A DNA stretch of 64,000 nt from an uncultured Myxococcales bacterium (lineage in GTDB: Bacteria > Myxococcota > Myxococcia > Myxococcales > Myxococcaceae). Positions within the stretch are counted from its first letter, which is position 1, and each line of letters begins with the position of its first letter. The position numbers and the translations under genes were made by a program. Of this stretch, positions 34,709 to 43,861 are shown piece after piece. The notes beneath the pieces were generated by a model, which was given only the letters and a program-made list of their open reading frames with translations, was not told where the DNA came from and did no database searches. Location: contig CALJKW010000078.1 of the NCBI GenBank assembly GCA_937980205.1, positions 1 to 64,000 of the forward strand. The letters run 5' to 3'.

Positions 34709-34996
34709 TTACGGGACGACGCCGGAGCAGTCGATCCCGCACGTGAACACCGCCGCGGTGCACGTGTTGTTGTCGATGCACGCGTCGCAGTTGTCGACCT
34801 TGCGGTAGTAGTTCGAGTCGCTGTTCGCGTTGTCGCGGCAGCGCTCCTCGCACGACTGCGTTCCGTAGTTCTGGTCGAAGCAGTCTTTGTAGCGCTTGCA
34901 GATGTCGCGGCAGTCGGCGGCAGAGTCGAACACGCGGCAACTCGAGGCGAGCAGAACGGCGACACAGCCGAGCACGGCAATCGTCTTGTTGAGCAT
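34709..34996 (-). CDS. Small Cys-rich lipoprotein
   Basis: A 95-residue protein from ATG 34996 (signal LNKTIAVLGCVAVLLASSC, lipobox ASSC). The mature part has 11 further Cys in short spacing (CRDICKRYKDC, CEERC, CDACIDNNTC, CGIDC), suggesting several disulfide bonds and a compact extracellular domain. Function unknown. Starts further upstream lack a signal. The stop touches the stop of the Kelch gene. Confidence 0.78.
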   Translation of the reverse strand: MLNKTIAVLGCVAVLLASSCRVFDSAADCRDICKRYKDCFDQNYGTQSCEERCRDNANSDSNYYRKVDNCDACIDNNTCTAAVFTCGIDCSGVVP

Positions 34997-35087
34997 GGCG
35001 GCGCTCGACGGAGCAAGCCGCGTGCACGGCCGCAAACCCGCGGAGCGCCGTGCGTTACCCGCGGCGAATGTCACCGCGCGGTGCCGC

Positions 35088-35900
35088 TCAAGGAGCCGGA
35101 CGTGTCCGAATGGAATAGTCGGGCGCCTGCAGCGTGACGGCGAGGACGCCCGCTGCGACGCCGGCGGCGACGACCCCTGCGACGGCGGCCCAGAGCCAGG
35201 GCTTCTTGTAGACGGGCGTCTCCTCGACGACGACGTCGGTGATGCCGACGCGGTGCGGAGCCTCGGGGCTCTTCCACAGCGCGATGGGGCTGCCGCGCGC
35301 GTCGATGGCCTGCACGTAGTACTCGACCTGGCCGGCGCCGAGCGCGGGCGTGGTGAGCTCGAACGGAGACTGACCGCCGGCGGCGACCTCTTCCCACGGC
35401 TCTTGGGGGCGGCGCAGCTCGAGGCGGACTCCGGCGACGTGCTGCTGCCAGTCGTTGTCGACGATGACCTTCAGCTTCACCGCCGCGCCGGGGGGAAACG
35501 CGCGGGGCGGAACGTGATCGACCCGAATCGCGGGCCGCCCGCGGGCCTCGGCGCGCGCCGCATCGAACGGAGCGCGCTGCCGCGGCGAGATGTCGGCGCC
35601 CTCGATGCGCGCGTCGGGCTTGATCGCGAGGGCCTTCAAGAACGACTGCTTCGCCTTGTCGTCGTCGCCGAGCGTGGCGTCGCAGAGGCCGAGGCCCATG
35701 TACGCCTCGACGACCTCGTCGGGCGTGCCGAGCCGCACCGACAGCGCCCGCTCGTACATCGCGCGCGCGTTCTCGAAGTCGAGCGTGTCGAACAGCGCGG
35801 CGCCGCGGCGCAGCAGCGGATCTTTGGGCGGAGCCTTCGGCGCCGCCGCGTCCGGCGTCTGCAGCAGCGCCACAAACACCGCGAAGGTCGGGAGGATCAC
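35088..35900 (-). CDS. TPR-type envelope protein with C-terminal membrane segment
   Basis: A 270-residue protein from GTG 35900, chosen because it gives an N-terminal hydrophobic segment (ILPTFAVFVALLQ) and avoids overlap with the divergent kinase; a TTG at 35942 is possible. Residues about 25-85 form TPR-like helices (GAALFDTLDFENARAMYERA, AYMGLGLCDATLGDDDKAKQ). The middle is beta-rich (VKLKVIVDNDWQQHVAGVRL), and a hydrophobic span near the end (WLWAAVAGVVAAGVAAGVLA) anchors it. Divergent from a Ser/Thr kinase with a short shared promoter region; a common pathway is likely but unproved. Confidence 0.75.
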   Translation of the reverse strand: MILPTFAVFVALLQTPDAAAPKAPPKDPLLRRGAALFDTLDFENARAMYERALSVRLGTPDEVVEAYMGLGLCDATLGDDDKAKQSFLKALAIKPDARIEGADISPRQRAPFDAARAEARGRPAIRVDHVPPRAFPPGAAVKLKVIVDNDWQQHVAGVRLELRRPQEPWEEVAAGGQSPFELTTPALGAGQVEYYVQAIDARGSPIALWKSPEAPHRVGITDVVVEETPVYKKPWLWAAVAGVVAAGVAAGVLAVTLQAPDYSIRTRPAP

Positions 35901-35908
35901 GGGGACTG

Positions 35909-37711
35909 GTGCGTATATTGGCAGCTGTGAAGTTCCCGGCAACCTACGGCGGCTACACGCTGCTCGCCGAGCTCGGCGAGGGGGGCATGGCCACCGTCTT
36001 CCTCGCGAGGAAGATCGGCCCGGGAGGCTTCGCGAAGCTGCAGGTGATCAAGCGCATCCTCCCGCACCTCGGGAAGGAGCCCGAGTTCGTCCAGATGTTC
36101 CTCGACGAGGCGCGGCTCGCGGCGCGCTTCGAGCACCCGAACGTGGTGCAGGTCTACGACCTGGGCGAGGCCGACGGTCAGGTGTACCTCGCGATGGAGT
36201 ACCTCGCCGGCCAGAGCGTCGCCGCGCTCGCGCGCGAGGCGGTGAAGCAGGGCATCAGCGTGCCGCCGCAGTTCTCGGCGCGGATCATCGCGGACGCGTG
36301 CGACGGGCTGCACTACGTGCACGAGTTCAAAGATCCCGACGGCACGCCGCTGCGCATCGTGCACCGCGACGTCTCGCCGCAGAACCTGTTCGTCACGTAC
36401 GAGGGCCGCGTGAAGCTGCTCGACTTCGGCGTGGCGAAGGCGGCGACGACGGTGACGAAGACGAGGACCGGCTCGGTGAAGGGCAAGGTCTCGTACATGG
36501 CGCCCGAGCAGTGCCGCGGCGAGAACGTCGATCGGCGCGCCGACATCTTCGCGCTCGGCGTCGTGCTGACGGAGCTCATCGGCGGCCGCCGCATGTTCAA
36601 GAGCGACAACGAGTTCGCGCTGATCCGCCAGCTGTCGCTCGGCGAGTACCCGAAGCCGTCGGAGATGGGCTTCGAGGGGGCGCCGAAAGAACTGCTGCAC
36701 ATCGCCGACCGCGCGATGTCGTTCCGCGCCGAGGACCGCTACGCGAGCTGCCTCGAGATGCGGGTGGACCTCGACAAGTGGCTCGCGACGAGCGGGCCGT
36801 CGGGCTCGCGGCAGGTCGCGGGGCTGATGGGCCAGCTGTTCAAGGAGGACATCGCGCTGCGGCAGCAGATCCTGAGCGCGCCCGACGACTCGGCGCCGGT
36901 GTTTCAGATGGTGCGCCAGGAGGCGAGCCAGCCCTCGCTGCCGTCGCTCGGCCCGCTCGCGCTCGATCAGCGCACGGTGACGCGCAAGAGCGTCGAGGTG
37001 CCGGCGGTGCAGCCGCCGCCGGGCCGGGCGCCGTGGCTGCTGGCCGCGGCGCTCGTGGTGCTGGCGGGCGCGGGCTTCGCCGTGGCGTGGAAGCTCCTGC
37101 AGCCGCCGCCTCCGCTGCCGCCGCCGGTGGTGGTGGTGACTCCGCCGCCGCAGCAGGTGGAGGTCGACGCGGGAGCGGAAGCCGTGGTCGTGCCGACGCC
37201 GGCGGAGGTGCCGGACGCGTCGGTCGCCGTGGCGGTGGTCGTGGCTCCGCCGAAGAAGAAGACCCCGCCGCCGACGAAGCAGGCGCCGGGGACGCTGAAC
37301 GTGAAGAGCACTCCGAGCGGGTGCGCGGTGAGCATCGACGGGAAGCCGGCGGGCACGACGCCGTGGACGCAGGTGTTCGAGTCGGTGTCCGAGCCGCAGG
37401 TGACGGTGGCGTGCCAGGGCTACGCGGCGGAGACGAAGCCGGCGCGGCTGGCGAGCGGGAACACGGTGACGCTCGACTTCGCGCCGCAGCCGCTGGGCAA
37501 GGGCTTCCTGGCGCTGAAGACGAGCCCGTGGAGCGTGGTGTTCGAGGGCGAGCGCGAGCTGGGGATGACGCCGCTGGCGAAGCTCGAGCTCGCCGCCGGG
37601 CAGCACACGCTGCGGGCAGTGAACAAGGAGCAGCAGCTCGAGAAGACGTTCGTGGTGACCATCAAGGCGGGGGAAGTGACCGCGAAGACGGTGGACCTGA
37701 CGACGCCGTAG
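35909..37711 (+). CDS. Ser/Thr protein kinase with C-terminal PEGA-like domains
   Basis: A 600-residue Hanks-type kinase. Gly loop GEGGMATVF at residues 23-31, HRDVSPQNLFV from about residue 152, DFGVAKA, MAPEQCRG in the activation segment. After the kinase domain comes a Pro-rich linker, one membrane span at about 375-396 (PWLLAAALVVLAGAGFAVAW), a Pro/Val-rich stalk, and two PEGA-like domains (GTLNVKSTPSGCAVSIDGKP, and SPWSVVFEGERELGMTPL), which would lie outside the membrane. All catalytic residues seen. GTG 35909, TTG 35918 and GTG 35927 are possible starts; none has a good ribosome site. Confidence 0.92.
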   Translation: MRILAAVKFPATYGGYTLLAELGEGGMATVFLARKIGPGGFAKLQVIKRILPHLGKEPEFVQMFLDEARLAARFEHPNVVQVYDLGEADGQVYLAMEYLAGQSVAALAREAVKQGISVPPQFSARIIADACDGLHYVHEFKDPDGTPLRIVHRDVSPQNLFVTYEGRVKLLDFGVAKAATTVTKTRTGSVKGKVSYMAPEQCRGENVDRRADIFALGVVLTELIGGRRMFKSDNEFALIRQLSLGEYPKPSEMGFEGAPKELLHIADRAMSFRAEDRYASCLEMRVDLDKWLATSGPSGSRQVAGLMGQLFKEDIALRQQILSAPDDSAPVFQMVRQEASQPSLPSLGPLALDQRTVTRKSVEVPAVQPPPGRAPWLLAAALVVLAGAGFAVAWKLLQPPPPLPPPVVVVTPPPQQVEVDAGAEAVVVPTPAEVPDASVAVAVVVAPPKKKTPPPTKQAPGTLNVKSTPSGCAVSIDGKPAGTTPWTQVFESVSEPQVTVACQGYAAETKPARLASGNTVTLDFAPQPLGKGFLALKTSPWSVVFEGERELGMTPLAKLELAAGQHTLRAVNKEQQLEKTFVVTIKAGEVTAKTVDLTTP

Positions 37712-37717
37712 GAGCTC

Positions 37718-37803
37718 GACGTGGACGTGGACGTGGACGTGGACGTGGACGTCAGTCGAGAGCGCCGCTCAAAGACGTCCACGTCCACGTCCACGTCCAC
37801 GTG
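37718..37803. repeat. Inverted hexanucleotide microsatellite forming a long hairpin
   Basis: GACGTG repeated in about five GTGGAC units (37718-37753) faces four to five GTCCAC units (37774-37803) across a loop of 20 bases. About 29 bp can pair without mismatch. It lies directly after the kinase stop and before the tiny minus-strand gene at 37811, so it could stop transcription from both sides. Confidence 0.85.
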
Positions 37804-37810
37804 AAAAACC

Positions 37811-37921
37811 TCACCACTCCGTGAGGTCGTCATCGCCCTGCACGTCGCGCACGAACACGTACGCGGCGAACGCGATGGACAGCACGGCCGCGAGGGCCAG
37901 GATGGCGACGACGAGCGACAT
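37811..37921 (-). CDS. Tiny single-span membrane protein (possibly CcoS-like)
   Basis: A 36-residue frame from ATG 37921: one hydrophobic helix (LVVAILALAAVLSIAFAAYV) then an acidic tail (RDVQGDDDLTEW). The helix-plus-acidic-tail form and DDL recall CcoS, the small maturation protein of cbb3 oxidase, though it is shorter, and no cco genes are near. There is no clear Shine-Dalgarno. It could be a real small protein or a chance frame. Confidence 0.45.
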   Translation of the reverse strand: MSLVVAILALAAVLSIAFAAYVFVRDVQGDDDLTEW

Positions 37922-38075
37922 GGCGCGTCACACTCGCTCGCGCCCCTGCATTCCTGACGCGACGTGCCTGTCAGCCCCCCCGGGTGCGCTCTTGCGCACC
38001 ACTGCGCAGGGGCGACCAGATCTCGCGGATCTGCCGGGGTGAAGCCCGGTCCGCGGCTTGCTCACCGCGGCGGCC

Positions 38076-38840
38076 ATGCGAACGACCTTGCTGCTGGCAG
38101 TGGTGACGTTGTGCGCTTGTGGGAGCGACGGGGCGAACGGCGAGTTCGGCAAAGTCCGCTTCTCGATGGTGTTCGACGCCCAGGAGGTCAGCGACTTCAA
38201 GCCGCCGATCGCGCTCGGCAGCTCGCTGCTCATCAAGCTCGAAGAGCCGAGCACCTTCCCGGCCGGAGAGGCCAAGGAGCCCGGCTTCCCCGAGCTCACC
38301 CTCGACGTGAAGCCCGTCGGACACAAGGGCGGAGCCAAGGTGCTGCCGCTCGGGTTCGCGCAGTACGCGATCCAGCTCGACTCCGAAGGCGACTACCAGC
38401 TCGTCGCGAAGGAGAAGGACGTGGTGCTCGACTCGCTCTCGGTGAAGTCGGCGAAGGCGGACCACATCCGGCTGTCTCCGAAGGCGAACGTGACGACGAG
38501 CGTGCGCAACGGGACGCAGACCTGCGTGCGCGCCGACTCGCTCAACCTCAACGACGTGTTGCTCCGCAGAAATCAGACCGCGACGTTCGAGGTCACCGCT
38601 GCCGACAAGGACGACAAGGCCATGCTCGGCCTGCTCGGGCTGACCGCGAGCGAGGACGGCGACCTCCTCGAGCTGGATACGACGTGGCTGTTCGAGACGG
38701 GCACGCCGAACGGCCTCGTCGTGAAGCCGAAGGGCACGCTCACCGAGAAGGCGATCGTGCACGTCACCGAGGCCAGCGGGATGAAGATCGACGTGGAGAT
38801 CAAGACGGCGAACGAAGACGCGACGCCGAGCTGCAACTGA
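38076..38840 (+). CDS. Lipoprotein of unknown function
   Basis: A 254-residue lipoprotein from ATG 38076 (signal MRTTLLLAVVTLCAC, lipobox LCAC). The mature chain is mostly beta-type with no catalytic motif (VRFSMVFDAQEV, SSLLIKLEEPS, YQLVAKEKDVVLDSL), plus one Cys in TQTCVRAD and a terminal Cys that may pair. It might be a two-domain immunoglobulin-like protein; I do not recognise a family. It converges on the Cys-rich lipoprotein gene with a 4-bp gap between stops. ATG 38058 in the same frame would put six residues in front of the signal and is less likely. Confidence 0.8.
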   Translation: MRTTLLLAVVTLCACGSDGANGEFGKVRFSMVFDAQEVSDFKPPIALGSSLLIKLEEPSTFPAGEAKEPGFPELTLDVKPVGHKGGAKVLPLGFAQYAIQLDSEGDYQLVAKEKDVVLDSLSVKSAKADHIRLSPKANVTTSVRNGTQTCVRADSLNLNDVLLRRNQTATFEVTAADKDDKAMLGLLGLTASEDGDLLELDTTWLFETGTPNGLVVKPKGTLTEKAIVHVTEASGMKIDVEIKTANEDATPSCN

Positions 38841-38844
38841 GCCT

Positions 38845-40236
38845 TCACGGCGCGCACGCGGGCAGGCACATGCCGCCGAGGCAGCGGTTCGACGCGCACT
38901 CTCCGTCGAACGAGCAGCGCGCGCCGGGGCCGTAGCGGTCGGCGCACGCGGCTCCACCATCCGCGAACGTCGAGCACGGACCGAACAGGCAGGCGCCCTC
39001 CTGCGAGCACGACTGGCCGGTGACGGGCAGCCGCGTGCAGACGCCGCCGATGCAGCGCGAGAGCATCTGGCAGTCGCGGTCGAGCACGCACGAGCCGCCG
39101 TTGCGCTGGCGCGTGCCGCACGTCATCGCGAAGCCTCCGTCGGCGGAGGCGCAGGCCAGGTCCTTCCGGCAGTCGTCGCTGGCGATGCAGGTGGCCCCGG
39201 GAGTCAGCGGCTGCTCGCAGTAGCCGAGCGTCGTCGGCGTGGCGCCCACGCACGTGGTGCCCGCCGGACACGTCTGCCGATCGCTGCACACGCTCGGCAG
39301 CGAGCCGATGACGCGCGGCGTGCACTCGGACGCGGCGCCGCCGGAGCCCGGCTGGCACAGGTGGCCCGGCATGCACTGCACGTCGTCCGTGCACGGAGCG
39401 CCGGAGCCCTCCTTCGTGGTGCACGTGCCGCCGTCGGCTCCGAACTGGCACCACGACGTGTCGTCGCAGATGCCTCCGGTCGCGCAGGCGGAGCCCGCGG
39501 TCGGCGGAGCGACGCACTTGTTCCCCGCGCAGACGAGGCCGGCGCCGCACGGCTCCTCGGGGCCGCAGACGTTGTTGATCGCGCCGTAGCTGGTGCACGT
39601 GCCGGCGCCGGTCACCTGCACGGTGCGCTTGCAGTACAAGAGCGGCCGGCAGTCGCCGTCGTTCTGACACGTATCTCCCACCGCGCCGAGCGCCTGGCAG
39701 GTGCGCGGGCACGCGGCGCCGCGGCAGACGGTGCCCTCGGTGCACTCGGAGTAGCCGTCGTAGCAGGCGCGCAGCGGCGCGACGTTCGGCGCGATGAAGC
39801 GGGTGCAGACGCTGGGCAGCTCTTCGTAGAGGTCGCACCGGCGCGGCGGGTTGCCGGCGGTCCACGCGTCGGCGCACTGCTGCGCGACCTTCGCGTCGTA
39901 GAGCAGCGTGCCGACCTCGACGCGCGCGGGCCACAGCGTCGGGCCGCACCACGTGGCCAGCAGCCAGGCGACACAGTCGCGCTTGCCGTCGTCGGTGTCC
40001 TCGATGAGGCCGCAGCGCGCGAAGTAGTCGCAGCGCCGCGCGTTCAGCGTCGCGCACGCGCTCTTGAGCGGCAGGCCGTCGACGACGATGGTGCCGCCGC
40101 CTCCGCCGGTGCCGCTCGAGCCGCCGCTGCCGCCTCCGGTGCCGGAGCTGCCGCCCTTGCCGCCGCCGGTGCCGCCGATGGGGGCGCCGCCTGCGCACGC
40201 ACACACGAGCAGCGCCAGAACTCCGAGTCTCTTCAC
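38845..40236 (-). CDS. Cys-rich, Gly-linker lipoprotein
   Basis: A 463-residue lipoprotein from GTG 40236 (signal KRLGVLALLVCAC). Gly/Ser linker (GTGGGKGGSSGTGGGSGG) and then Cys-rich modules with regular spacing and Asp-Gly turns (CVAWLLATWCGP, CQNDGDCRPLLYC, CTTKEGSGAPCTDDVQC, CIASDDCRKDLAC). The final part has Cys every ~8 residues. It is paralogous to the next gene upstream (40250-41536), 13 bp away, so they probably form an operon. Such modules resemble Dickkopf/EB-like Cys repeats common in myxobacterial surface proteins. Function unknown. Confidence 0.85.
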   Translation of the reverse strand: MKRLGVLALLVCACAGGAPIGGTGGGKGGSSGTGGGSGGSSGTGGGGGTIVVDGLPLKSACATLNARRCDYFARCGLIEDTDDGKRDCVAWLLATWCGPTLWPARVEVGTLLYDAKVAQQCADAWTAGNPPRRCDLYEELPSVCTRFIAPNVAPLRACYDGYSECTEGTVCRGAACPRTCQALGAVGDTCQNDGDCRPLLYCKRTVQVTGAGTCTSYGAINNVCGPEEPCGAGLVCAGNKCVAPPTAGSACATGGICDDTSWCQFGADGGTCTTKEGSGAPCTDDVQCMPGHLCQPGSGGAASECTPRVIGSLPSVCSDRQTCPAGTTCVGATPTTLGYCEQPLTPGATCIASDDCRKDLACASADGGFAMTCGTRQRNGGSCVLDRDCQMLSRCIGGVCTRLPVTGQSCSQEGACLFGPCSTFADGGAACADRYGPGARCSFDGECASNRCLGGMCLPACAP

Positions 40237-40249
40237 GACCACCACGCTT

Positions 40250-41536
40250 CTAGAGCCCGCCGTCGGCCAGAGGTGCCAGGCACCGCACGCACCGGTAGCC
40301 GAAGCCGGCGTCCGGGAACATGCCGTACTGGCATTCGTTCGACAGGCACGCGTCATCATAACCGTTGCACGGCTGGCCTTCGCCAACGCGCGGACGGCAG
40401 ATGTAGGTCGGGAACCCGTCGCAGTAGTATCCGGCCGCACAGTCGTAATAGCTGCCGAACTGCGAGCAGTCGCCGCCGTCTCCGGGCAGCGGAGTGCAGC
40501 GCGAGGTCGAGTTCGGGCAGTACAGGCCGTCCTGGCAGTCGGGGTAGATGGAGACGTTGCTGCTGCACGGCTCTCCGACGCCGAGGCGCCGCGTGCAGGT
40601 GCCGGTGCCGATGGTCGACGAGCAGCGCAGCGACGGCTGGCAGGAGCCGTAGCCGGCGCAGACTCCGCCGAGGCCCGCCTTGCGCTGGCACACGCCGGGC
40701 GGCTGGTTGCCCATCATGTCGGGCGGGTCTTGGCGGCAGAAGAACTCGCCGCCGCAGAAGGGGTAGCCGTTCATGACGTCGCAGGGCTCTCCGCCGTCGG
40801 CGTACTGCTTGACGCACTTGCCGCTGCTGCAGATGAGACCGAACGCGCACGAGTCGAACGAGTTGCAGGTCTCGCCCTCCTGGTGCGGGAGGATGCAGTA
40901 CCGCTCGAAGCCGGCGTCGAGGTACTCGCAGCCGTGCACCAGGCGGCAGCTCGGCGAGAAGACGCCGCCGTTGTCGCTGCAGCGCTCTCCGAGCTCGGCC
41001 CACGGAGCGCAGCGGTGCGGGCAGCGGTTGTCGTACTGGTCGAAGAAGCCCGCGTCGGGATCGCAGTCTTCGGGGACGAGCGCCCCGCCGTCGCCGCCGA
41101 CGCGGCCGGTGAAGACGCCGTTGCACGCCGCGGGCAGCGCCTCGCAGCTGCCGTGGTCGTAGCCGTCGAGGCACTTGCCGGCCTGCATCGCGTCGTACGC
41201 GTGCCGCCCCTCGGAGTTGGAGAGGACGTACGCCGCGCTGTCGCAGCCGTGCTGCTTCGCGGCGATGCACCCGTCGAGCAGCGAGACGTCGGTGCGGCCG
41301 CAGCGGACGTCGCGCCAGCACTGGGCGGTGGCGCGGGCGCGGCACCAGTCGGAGATCTGCACGATGCCCCAGCCGGCGTCGAAGCCGGCGTCACGCACGG
41401 GGCGGCCGGCGTCGCGGCCGGCGTCCACCGTCGGGGAGCCCGAGTCCTCGACCGGCATGCCCGAGTCCATCACTTCGGGAGGGCGCGGGCAGGCGAGCAG
41501 CGCGAGGCAGACGGCGGCGGGCAGGACGTGGCGCAT
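40250..41536 (-). CDS. Cys-rich, Asp-Ala-Gly-linker lipoprotein
   Basis: A 428-residue lipoprotein (signal MRHVLPAAVCLALLACP, lipobox LLAC) with an acidic linker (VMDSGMPVEDSGSPTVDAG, then repeats of DAG). Cys modules follow: WCRARATAQCWRDVRCG, CPHRCAPWAELGERC, CNSFDSCAFGLIC, CQRKAGLGGVCAGYGSC, CSQFGSYYDCAAGYYC. It shares module order with the gene at 38845-40236, with which it is probably co-transcribed. The acidic DAG linker is a form repeated in several lipoproteins here. No enzyme motif. Likely surface-exposed. Confidence 0.87.
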   Translation of the reverse strand: MRHVLPAAVCLALLACPRPPEVMDSGMPVEDSGSPTVDAGRDAGRPVRDAGFDAGWGIVQISDWCRARATAQCWRDVRCGRTDVSLLDGCIAAKQHGCDSAAYVLSNSEGRHAYDAMQAGKCLDGYDHGSCEALPAACNGVFTGRVGGDGGALVPEDCDPDAGFFDQYDNRCPHRCAPWAELGERCSDNGGVFSPSCRLVHGCEYLDAGFERYCILPHQEGETCNSFDSCAFGLICSSGKCVKQYADGGEPCDVMNGYPFCGGEFFCRQDPPDMMGNQPPGVCQRKAGLGGVCAGYGSCQPSLRCSSTIGTGTCTRRLGVGEPCSSNVSIYPDCQDGLYCPNSTSRCTPLPGDGGDCSQFGSYYDCAAGYYCDGFPTYICRPRVGEGQPCNGYDDACLSNECQYGMFPDAGFGYRCVRCLAPLADGGL

Positions 41537-41603
41537 CGAGGACGGGAGGCACGTTAAGCAGATTTTTCGCGCGCGTTCACCTCATGCGGTCAGAATCGCG
41601 ACC

Positions 41604-43045
41604 GTGCTGTGGCTGGCGGCGGTTCTCGCCGCAACTCCGACGGCGGAGCTCAAGTGGGGCGCGGACGCGCAGGGCGGAGCTCCGTACGTCTTCCAGGACC
41701 CGATGGACCCGAACCGCCTCGTCGGCTTCGAGGTCGAGCTCGCCGGAGCGCTCGCGAAGAAGCTGGGCCGCGAGCCGCGCCCGGTGCACGGCGCGTGGGA
41801 CAAGCTGCTCGAGCTGCTCGGCCGCGGAGACTTCGACGTCGCGCTCAACGGCATCGAGGTCGCGGAGGAGAAGAAGCGCGTCGCGCTGCTGTCGCGGCCG
41901 TACTTCGAGGCCCCGGAGCGGCTCACCATCAAGAAGAGCAACGCCCGCGCGCCGCGCTCGAAGAAGGAGCTCGAGGGCCGGCTCGTCGGCACCCTGCCCG
42001 GCTCGCTCGCCGAGCGCATCGCGACCGGCGCCGGCGCGGTGGTGAAGACGTACGAGGGCGGGCAGGACGAGATCTACATGGACCTGAAGCTCGGGCGCAT
42101 CGACGCGGTGCTGCTCGATGCGCCGGTCGCGCTCTATTACGGAGAGGACGAAGAGCTCGAGACGGTCCCCGGCGACTTCGGGAAGGTGCAGTACGCCATC
42201 GCGGTCCGCCTCGACGACGAGGTGCTGCTGCGCGAGGTGAACGCGGCGCTCGACCAGCTCGAGCTGGAAGGCACGCTGAAGAAGATCTACGCGAAGTGGG
42301 GCCTGGTCGAGAGCGCGACGGAGATGCCGGTCGAGCTCGAGCGCTGGCGCGCGGCGGTCGGCAAGCCGCTGCCGCTGCTCGAGCGCGTGCGCACGCGGTA
42401 CCCGCAGGTGCTGCCGCTGTTCGCGCGCGGGGCGCTGATGACGCTGGCGGTCTCCATCCTCGCGATGCTGGGAGCGATCCTGCTCGGCGTGCTGCTCGCG
42501 ACGGGGCGGCGCTACGGGCCGGCGCCGGTGCGGGGGTTCTGCATCGGGTACATCGAGCTGTTCCGTGGGACTCCGCTCTTGGTGCAGCTGACGCTGGTGT
42601 ACTTCGGGCTGCCGGAGCTGGGGCTCAAGCTGTCTCCGTTCGTGGCGGGGACGCTGGCGCTGGCGCTGAACTACGCGGCGGCCGAGGCCGAGAACTACCG
42701 CGCGGGGCTCGAGAGCGTTCCGGCGGGGCAGCTCGAGGCGTCGACGGTGCTCGGCCTCACGCGCTGGCAGACGCTGCGCTTCGTCGTCGGGCCGCAGGCG
42801 GTGCGCGTGTCGATTCCGCCGATGACGAACGACTTCATCGCGCTGCTGAAAGACTCGTCGCTCGTCTCGCTCGTGACGCTGACCGAGCTGACGAAGACGT
42901 ACACGAACCTCGCGAGCTCGATGAGAGATCACCTGGGCCTGGGGCTCGTGGTCGCGGCGTTCTACCTGCTCATCGGCATGCCGTTCGCGCTGCTGGCGCG
43001 GCGCGCCGAGGCGTACTTCGGCAGACACCTCAAGCGGAGCAACGC

Positions 43046-43049
<4 letters not shown>
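41604..43049 (+). CDS. Fused amino-acid-binding protein and ABC permease
   Basis: A 481-residue protein from GTG 41604 with a short export signal (LWLAAVLAATPTA). Residues about 20-245 form a family 3 solute-binding domain (LVGFEVELAGALAKKLGRE, FDVALNGIEVAEEKKRVALL, GTLPGSLAERI, YAIAVRLDDE). Residues about 270-480 are a polar amino-acid permease with about five spans and the EAA loop (AEAENYRAGLESVPAGQLEA, ASTVLGLTRWQTLRFVVGPQ). In most bacteria these are separate genes; fusion is known but less usual. It is coupled by ATGA overlap to its ATPase. The start lacks a Shine-Dalgarno. Confidence 0.92.
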
Positions 43050-43807
<758 letters not shown>

Positions 43808-43861
43808 TAGGTTCGCCTGCGCCTGGGCCTCTCGAAAGACGAAGACCTCACCGGAAAGAAG

